Positions 13,225 through 20,575 of a DNA stretch of 20,575 nucleotides are shown here, piece by piece. The position numbers and the translations under genes are program-made. How positions within the stretch are numbered: the first letter of the stretch is position 1; every line of letters begins with the position of its first letter. Origin of the DNA: an uncultured Mycoplasmatota bacterium (GTDB taxonomy: Bacteria; Bacillota_I; Bacilli_A; RF39; UBA660); NCBI GenBank assembly GCA_946528555.1, contig CAMMYS010000028.1, forward strand, positions 1-20,575. Direction: 5' to 3'. A model generated the notes under the pieces. The model was not told the origin of the DNA and made no database searches. It was given only the letters and a program-made list of their open reading frames with translations.

Positions 13225-13251
13225 TTAGCACTGGTTTGATGAGAGTGCTAA
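13225..13251. promoter_or_regulatory. CIRCE operator for HrcA
   Basis: TTAGCACTG, nine bases, then GAGTGCTAA: a CIRCE element with one mismatch in 18 conserved positions. It lies at the transcription start, immediately before the ribosome binding site AAGGAG (13253-13258). Confidence 0.95.
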
Positions 13252-13262
13252 AAAGGAGATGT

Positions 13263-14273
13263 ATGATGATAGGAAGTAGACAAAAAGAATTGCTTAAAAC
13301 AATTGTAGAGGAATACGTTAAATCTGCAAGACCTGTTGGTAGTAAGGCTTTATGTAAAAAGTTTAAATGTTCTAGTGCAACTATAAGAAATGATATGGCT
13401 GCTTTAGAAGAACTTGGCTATTTAGAAAAGACTCATATATCTTCAGGAAGGATTCCTAGCGAAAGCGGTTATAGATATTATGTTGATAATTTGATGGAGC
13501 CTAAGAAAATAAGTGGTGAAGATATTTTAAAACTACAAACAGTTTTAAATAACAAAGAATTAGAACTTAGTGATGCTATATCAAAAAGTTTAGAAATAAT
13601 TAGTGATATAACTAATTACACTTCTGTAGTATTAGGTGGAGAAGCAGATGATAATATGCTTAAAAAAGTAGAAGTTGTACCAATTAGTGAAAAACAATTA
13701 ATTGCTATATTAATAACTGATACTGGGCATGTTGAAAATAAGAATGTTTTCTTAGAAGAAAATATTCCTGCTGATGAAATATCAAAAACAACAGAACTAT
13801 TAAATAAGATGCTCGTCGGGACGCAAATTAGCGATGTTCCTAGAAAGTTAGAGTTTGAAATTAAACCTATAATTAGAAATTATATTCAAAACTATGAAAT
13901 AGTTTACAATGCATTTTATAATGCACTATCTAACTTTACAAGTGATAGGGATGTTAAATTTGCGGGGAAGACTAATATATTAAAACAACCGGAGTTCAAT
14001 ACAGTTGATGATGTTAAAAATATCATAAGTAAGTTTGAAAGCAAAGATATGGTGAGTAAAATTGAAGAAGCTGGTGACGAGGTTAAGGTATATATTGGTA
14101 GCGAAAGCGAGATTGATGATAACGTAACTGTTGTTAAGACTAAATATAAAGCTGCTGGAAGAGAAGGAACAATTGCGATAATAGGACCTAAACGTATGGA
14201 ATATGAACGTGTTGTTAACATGTTAGAGTATTTAAAAGGTGCTATTGAAAACAAAGGAAGTGAAAACAAGTGA
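13263..14273 (+). CDS. hrcA: Heat-inducible transcription repressor HrcA
   Basis: HrcA represses class I heat-shock genes by binding CIRCE, and is kept active by GroEL. The 336-residue protein has the N-terminal winged-helix (RQKELLKTIVEEYV, then VGSKALCKKFKCSSATIRNDMAALEELGYLEKTHISSGRIPS), followed by the GAF-like and dimerisation regions. The length is typical (about 340). The start is ATG 13263 or 13266, both just after AAGGAGAT; an upstream ATG at 13209 would precede the -10 and overlap CIRCE, so it is rejected. It is first in its own operon, giving autoregulation. It overlaps grpE by four bases (GTGA). Confidence 0.96.
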   Translation: MMIGSRQKELLKTIVEEYVKSARPVGSKALCKKFKCSSATIRNDMAALEELGYLEKTHISSGRIPSESGYRYYVDNLMEPKKISGEDILKLQTVLNNKELELSDAISKSLEIISDITNYTSVVLGGEADDNMLKKVEVVPISEKQLIAILITDTGHVENKNVFLEENIPADEISKTTELLNKMLVGTQISDVPRKLEFEIKPIIRNYIQNYEIVYNAFYNALSNFTSDRDVKFAGKTNILKQPEFNTVDDVKNIISKFESKDMVSKIEEAGDEVKVYIGSESEIDDNVTVVKTKYKAAGREGTIAIIGPKRMEYERVVNMLEYLKGAIENKGSENK

Positions 14274-14844
14274 AAAAGAAAGAAACAAAAAAAGTGAATG
14301 ATGAAAAGGTAGAAAAAACTACTGAAGTAGTTGAAGAAGGATGCGGAGGTTCTTGTGAATCTTGCGGTGGATGCGGTAGCATTGATCCTGAAACTTTAGT
14401 TCAAATTCTTGGAAGTAGAAATCAAGAACTTGAAGATAAATATATGAGATTACAAGCTGAATATTTAAATTTTAAAACTAGAACTCAAGGAGAAGTATCA
14501 AGAATGCTTCAATATGAAGGTGAAGGTTTTATTAAAGAAATACTTGGCATTAAAGATAATTTTGAAAGAGCTATTATGATGGATGATAATGATTTATCTG
14601 ACGAAGTAAGCAAGTTCTTAAGTGGATTTAAAATGATCCTTGGTTCTTTAACATCATTATTAGATAAATATGAAGTTAAAGAAATTGATTGTTTAGGAAA
14701 AGAATTTGATCCTAATTTTGAGGAAGCAGTTCTTACTGAACATGATGAAACTAAACCAGAAAATGTTGTAATTGAAGTTTTAACGAAAGGATATATGTAT
14801 AAAGACAAAGTAATTAGACATGCAATGGTTAAGGTAAATAAATA

Positions 14845-14845
<1 letters not shown>
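14270..14845 (+). CDS. grpE: Nucleotide exchange factor GrpE with an N-terminal four-cysteine cluster
   Basis: GrpE promotes ADP release from DnaK. The 191-residue protein has the long dimerisation helix (about 46-75, including LQAEYLNFKTRT), the four-helix bundle and the C-terminal beta domain ending KGYMYKDKVIRHAMVKVNK, as in the family. The GTG start overlaps the hrcA stop and has AAAGGAAG nine bases upstream. What is odd is the N terminus: after a charged stretch it has GCGGSCESCGGCG, with Cys25, Cys29, Cys32 and Cys35. Ordinary GrpE has a disordered acidic tail there without cysteines. A zinc or iron-sulfur site, or a redox switch, is possible but unproven. The stop overlaps the next gene (TAATG). 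Confidence 0.95.
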
Positions 14846-17057
<2,212 letters not shown>

Positions 17058-17066
17058 TTAGGTATT

Positions 17067-17087
17067 GGGCTCTTATTAGAGCCCTTT
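17067..17087 (+). terminator. GC-rich hairpin between dnaK and pepF (possible partial terminator or mRNA processing hairpin)
   Basis: Stem GGGCTC / GAGCCC with loop TTATTA, followed by only three Ts. It is the most GC-rich hairpin in the window. The weak T run suggests partial termination or 3'-end protection of the dnaK message, which would lower pepF-dnaJ expression. Confidence 0.55.
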
Positions 17088-17107
17088 ACTAAATATAAGG
17101 AGAATAT

Positions 17108-18871
17108 ATGAATTATACATGGGATTTAACAAAAATAATTAAAGATGATAAAGAATATAAAAGTATTTTAAAAGAAATAAATAATTTATTAGATAAGTTT
17201 ATTACATATAAAGGTAAATTATTAAAAGATGAAAATACATTTTATGAAGCTTTAGAAATTCAAAAGAATATTGATATGCTTGGTGAAAAAATATATGTTT
17301 ATTCATATCTTGGTTATTATGAAGATATGTCTAATAAGAAGTTTCAAGAATATAAAGAAACTGCTGATAGTATATATGAGAAAATTGAAAGTTTAACTAG
17401 TTTTGTTAATCCAGAATTATTAGAAAGTGATTATTCTTTAATAGAAGAATATATATCTAAAAATAAAAAATTAGAAATATATAGAAGATCACTTGAAAAC
17501 TTATTTAGATATAAAGAACATATATTAAGTGAAAAAGAAGAGAAAATCTTAAGTGATGCTAATGAAGCATTAAAGACTTCAAGTAATGCTTATGATGCAA
17601 TTGATAATGTTGATATTAAATTTGATAATATTATTGATGAAGATGGTAAAAGTGTAGAATTAACTCCTTATAATTATAGTAGTTTCTTAACATCTAAGAA
17701 TAAAGATGTAAGAAAAGGTGCTTTTGAAAGTGAATATAAGTATTATAAAGAACATATAAATACTATTAGTGCTTTATATATAGGTAATGTTAAAACTGAT
17801 TCATTTATTTCTAAAACTAGAAAATATAATAGTATTTTAGAATCATTCTTATTTGATGATAAGATTGAACCTAAATTATATAAAAATCTTATTAATATTA
17901 CTAATAAAAATTTAGATTATTTAAAAGAATATTATAAATTAAAAGAAAAGAAATTAGGTTATAAATTACATATGTATGATTTATATGTTAATACTGCTGA
18001 TATTCCTAAGAAGAAGATAGAATATGAAGATGCTATTAAGATAGTAAATGAAGCTATTAAACCTTTAGGAAAAGATTATATTGATAACTTTAATATGTTA
18101 TTAAAGACTAGATGTGTAGATGTATTTCCTAAAAATAAAAAGAGAAGTGGAGCATATGAATGGGGTACTTATGGAGTAGATCCATATGTATCATTAAATT
18201 ATGATCATAATTATGATTCTGTTAGTACTTTAGCACATGAAATGGGTCATGCTATGCATTCATTTTATAGTTATAAGAATCAAGATTATTTATATGCATC
18301 ATATCCAATATTTTTAGCTGAAATAGCTTCTACAGTTAATGAAGTATTATTATCAAATTATTTAATTAATAAATCAGAGAATAAAGATGATAAGATTTAT
18401 CACTTAGTAGATTTTTTAGATAAGTTTAAAGCAACAGTTTATAGACAAGTTATGTTTGCTGAATTTGAATTATCTATTCATGAAAAATATGAAAATGGAG
18501 AATCTTTAACTAAAGATTTATTATGTGAAACTTATTTAGAATTAAATAAGAAACATTTTGCACCAGTAATTGATGTAGATAGTGAAATACAATATGAATG
18601 GGCAAGAATACCTCATTTCTATACACCATTTTATGTATATAAATATGCTACTGGATTTATTAGTGCTCTTATAATAGCTGATAAATTAGTAAATGAAAAT
18701 GGATTTAAAGATAAATATATTAAGTTCTTAAGTAGTGGAAGCAGTAAATATCCTTTAGATTTATTAAATGAACTTGGTATAGATATATGTGATGAAAAAG
18801 TATTAAATAGAGCATTTGAATTATTTAATGAAAAAGTAGAATTATTGAAAAAATTAGAAAGGGATGAGTAA
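17108..18871 (+). CDS. pepF: Oligoendopeptidase F family (M3B) zinc peptidase
   Basis: The enzyme cuts medium-length peptides in the cytoplasm. The 587-residue protein has the N-terminal helical region of the family and the M3 active site [11 protein letters not shown]: zinc ligands His377 and His381, catalytic Glu378, and the third ligand Glu405 in FLAEIAST. The conserved late motif [17 protein letters not shown] is present. The length is usual (about 600). AAGGAG precedes the ATG. It sits between dnaK and dnaJ, where the genes are more often adjacent, so it may be heat-induced with them and could clear peptides made during stress proteolysis (inference). dnaJ begins two bases after its stop. 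Confidence 0.95.
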   Translation: MNYTWDLTKIIKDDKEYKSILKEINNLLDKFITYKGKLLKDENTFYEALEIQKNIDMLGEKIYVYSYLGYYEDMSNKKFQEYKETADSIYEKIESLTSFVNPELLESDYSLIEEYISKNKKLEIYRRSLENLFRYKEHILSEKEEKILSDANEALKTSSNAYDAIDNVDIKFDNIIDEDGKSVELTPYNYSSFLTSKNKDVRKGAFESEYKYYKEHINTISALYIGNVKTDSFISKTRKYNSILESFLFDDKIEPKLYKNLINITNKNLDYLKEYYKLKEKKLGYKLHMYDLYVNTADIPKKKIEYEDAIKIVNEAIKPLGKDYIDNFNMLLKTRCVDVFPKNKKRSGAYEWGTYGVDPYVSLNYDHNYDSVSTLAHEMGHAMHSFYSYKNQDYLYASYPIFLAEIASTVNEVLLSNYLINKSENKDDKIYHLVDFLDKFKATVYRQVMFAEFELSIHEKYENGESLTKDLLCETYLELNKKHFAPVIDVDSEIQYEWARIPHFYTPFYVYKYATGFISALIIADKLVNENGFKDKYIKFLSSGSSKYPLDLLNELGIDICDEKVLNRAFELFNEKVELLKKLERDE

Positions 18872-18873
18872 AA

Positions 18874-20019
18874 TTGGCAACTAAAAGAGATTATTATGAA
18901 GTATTAGGCGTATCTAAAGATGCTACTGAAGAAGAAATAAAAAGTGCCTTTAGAAAAAAAGCTAAAGAATACCATCCAGATATAAATAAGAGTCCTGATG
19001 CTCCTGAAAAATTTAAAGAAGCACAAGAAGCTTATGCTTGTTTAAGTGATAAAGAAAATCGTGCTAAATATGATCAATATGGACATGCTGCATTTGAAAA
19101 TCCTTATGGAAATGCTGGCGGTGGAGGTTCATATGGTGGAAACCCATTCGGCAATTTTGATTTTTCAGATATATTTGATGATTTATTTGGAGGAGGTTTC
19201 TCATCATTTGGTAGTGCATTTGGAGGACAAAGTAGAGGCTCTTCATCTTCAAGAGCAAGAAAAGGTGCTGATACATTATATGGTATTAACATAGATTTCT
19301 TAGAAGCTGTATATGGATGTAAAAAAGATATTGATATTGAATATTATGAAAATTGTGAAGATTGTGATGGTAAAGGTGGCCATGGAGAAAAGACATGTGA
19401 TGAATGTGGTGGAAGTGGTTATGTAATTAAACAATCTAGTACAATTCTAGGAGTTATTCAAACAAGAACAACTTGTTCAGCTTGTGGTGGTAAAGGTAAA
19501 ACTTACAGAAGCAAATGTGATGAGTGTAAAGGAACTGGTAAAATTAAAGTTAAGAAAACTCTTACAATTGATATTCCAGCAGGAATAGATACTGGAGAAC
19601 AATTAAGAATAAGTGGAAAAGGTGAACCAGGAAGTAATGGAGGACCTAATGGAGACTTATATTTAGAAGTAAGAGTAAAAGAACATGAATTATATAGAAG
19701 AGAAGGATATGATATTTATATTGAACTTCCAGTAACAATTACTGATCTTTGTTTAGGAACTAAAAAAGATATTAAAACTATGGATGGTGTAGTAGAACTA
19801 AAAATTAAAGATGGTTCTCAACCAGGCGATATTCTAAAGATAAAAGGAAAAGGTATTGCTAGTGAAGATTCATGGAAAAAAGGAGACTTTTACTGCATAC
19901 TTAAATTAGTTATTCCAACAAGTTTATCTAGAAAACAAAAGAGTATTTTAGAAGACTTAGAAGATACTGATTTAGAAGATGAACCAGTATTCAGAAAATT
20001 TAATAGATTAAATAAATAA
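18874..20019 (+). CDS. dnaJ: Molecular chaperone DnaJ (Hsp40, class I)
   Basis: DnaJ delivers substrates to DnaK and stimulates its ATPase. The 381-residue protein has the J-domain with His34-Pro35-Asp36, a Gly/Phe-rich region (about 80-125), and four zinc-finger repeats [24 protein letters not shown] and CDECKGTG, followed by the C-terminal substrate-binding domains. The start is TTG, as the canonical [12 protein letters not shown] follows at once and no in-frame ATG fits; AAAGGGATGAG lies just upstream. A TTG start may limit its translation relative to DnaK. It has no CIRCE of its own and ends the operon. Confidence 0.97.
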   Translation: MATKRDYYEVLGVSKDATEEEIKSAFRKKAKEYHPDINKSPDAPEKFKEAQEAYACLSDKENRAKYDQYGHAAFENPYGNAGGGGSYGGNPFGNFDFSDIFDDLFGGGFSSFGSAFGGQSRGSSSSRARKGADTLYGINIDFLEAVYGCKKDIDIEYYENCEDCDGKGGHGEKTCDECGGSGYVIKQSSTILGVIQTRTTCSACGGKGKTYRSKCDECKGTGKIKVKKTLTIDIPAGIDTGEQLRISGKGEPGSNGGPNGDLYLEVRVKEHELYRREGYDIYIELPVTITDLCLGTKKDIKTMDGVVELKIKDGSQPGDILKIKGKGIASEDSWKKGDFYCILKLVIPTSLSRKQKSILEDLEDTDLEDEPVFRKFNRLNK

Positions 20020-20037
20020 GCACTTTAAGTGCTTTTT
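20018..20037 (+). terminator. Intrinsic terminator of the heat-shock operon
   Basis: Stem AAGCACT / AGTGCTT with loop TTA and a five-T run; the left arm begins in the dnaJ stop codon. Confidence 0.85.
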
Positions 20038-20043
20038 ATTTTG

Positions 20044-20064
20044 TGATAAAATTATAATGGTGAT
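20044..20064 (+). promoter_or_regulatory. Promoter and ribosome binding site of the prepilin-like gene
   Basis: TGATAAAAT (20044-20052) is an extended -10; an overlapping TATAAT (20053-20058) is an alternative. GGTGAT (20059-20064) precedes ATG 20068. With the first -10 the transcript would start about at the GGTGAT; with the second it would be nearly leaderless. Confidence 0.55.
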
Positions 20065-20067
20065 GAT

Positions 20068-20575
20068 ATGAAAAAAGGTTTTACATTAGTTGAAATGTTA
20101 GCTGTAATAGCAGTCTTAGGACTTCTAGTACTTTTAGTATTACCAAACGTACTAAAAAACTATAGAGATGCTAAAAAGATTTCTTTTATAAATGAGGCAA
20201 AGGAAGTTTATGCAGCTGCGACTGATTTATATGTTACTCAAAGAACAAAGGGTAATAAAGTTGGTTTAATTGAGACAGGTGGTAAAAATGAATTATCACT
20301 TTCAAATGCAGAGGATTTAAGTTATACAATTAGATTAGATAGTAATGGAAAAGTTACAGCATTTAGACTTGCAAATGCAGAATTTTGCATAGTTGGTGTT
20401 GGAGACTTTTTAGGCTCATATGACAAAGATGACATTATAGATCTATCAAATGAAGAAGAAGCAGCAAAATGTGAAATAACTGCTATTCAAGATGGACAAA
20501 AGTTCATACTTAGATTACAAAATAAAGGTGCTGTTAAAACAGATTATAATCCTAAAATTATTTACTTAAAATATA
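20068..20575 (+). CDS. Type IV prepilin-like protein (3' end outside the window)
   Basis: The N terminus MKKG|FTLVEML is a class III signal: a short basic leader, prepilin peptidase cleavage after Gly4, methylatable Phe5 and Glu9 at mature position +5. A 20-residue hydrophobic helix follows (about residues 6-26), ending with proline and asparagine. The next 140 visible residues are a mixed polar domain with cysteines near residues 107 and 138, perhaps a disulfide. The frame is open to the end of the window (169 codons). Such proteins build type IV pili, competence pseudopili (ComG) or related filaments. Which one cannot be told, as the rest of the locus lies downstream. The promoter directly follows the dnaJ terminator. 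Confidence 0.85.
   Translation, partial: MKKGFTLVEMLAVIAVLGLLVLLVLPNVLKNYRDAKKISFINEAKEVYAAATDLYVTQRTKGNKVGLIETGGKNELSLSNAEDLSYTIRLDSNGKVTAFRLANAEFCIVGVGDFLGSYDKDDIIDLSNEEEAAKCEITAIQDGQKFILRLQNKGAVKTDYNPKIIYLKY

Noticed and set aside
13209..13262. Earlier in-frame start for HrcA at ATG 13209
   Set aside because: It lies upstream of the -10 and CIRCE and so is not transcribed from the operon promoter; AAGGAG just before 13263 marks the true start.

Overview
The window is about 20.6 kb of strongly AT-rich DNA. It looks like a chromosome segment of a low-GC Gram-positive bacterium (Bacillota, most likely an uncultured Bacilli/RF39-type lineage; the lineage is inference). The gene content supports this: HrcA/CIRCE heat-shock control, an undecaprenol-kinase-type DgkA, VanZ, the ybeY-dgkA-cdd-era-recO order, and strong GGAGG/GGTGAT ribosome binding sites. 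TGA is used as a stop and TGG encodes Trp, so the standard bacterial code applies. No gap between genes exceeds about 140 bases. Most terminator hairpins overlap stop codons, and several promoters sit so close to the start codon that the mRNA leader should be only about ten bases.

Layout. 1-1000: the C-terminal nucleotide-binding domain of an ABC exporter, followed by two overlapping genes for 45- and 49-residue peptides, each with a perfect 13-residue double-glycine leader. This looks like an undescribed two-peptide bacteriocin or signalling-peptide export locus. 1051-3347: an M19-type dipeptidase converging on guanylate kinase, then a divergent DUF1003 membrane protein. 3372-5459: two tandem palindromic operators and a promoter driving a large adenylate-forming (acyl-CoA synthetase-like) enzyme with an altered motif. 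5559-8182: a membrane hybrid histidine kinase with a Q/P/V/Y repeat tail, overlapping an HPt-like protein whose phosphorylatable His is replaced by Glu.

8317-11756: a vanZ-ybeY-dgkA-cdd-era-recO operon (envelope, ribosome maturation, nucleoside salvage, recombination). 11796-13147: a tandem pair of paralogous proteins of unknown family, bracketed by terminators sharing a stem sequence. 13179-20019: the heat-shock operon hrcA-grpE-unknown-dnaK-pepF-dnaJ. It has two CIRCE-like operators around its promoter, a GrpE with an N-terminal four-cysteine cluster, a small unknown gene between grpE and dnaK, and pepF between dnaK and dnaJ. 20068-end: the start of a type IV prepilin-like gene that runs out of the window.

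The strongest candidate for a new system is the peptide pair at 716-999 with its exporter. Next are the Glu-for-His HPt partner of the hybrid kinase, the paralogous pair at 11796-13147, and the Cys-cluster GrpE with its small neighbour. All family assignments rest on motifs read by eye; no database search was possible.
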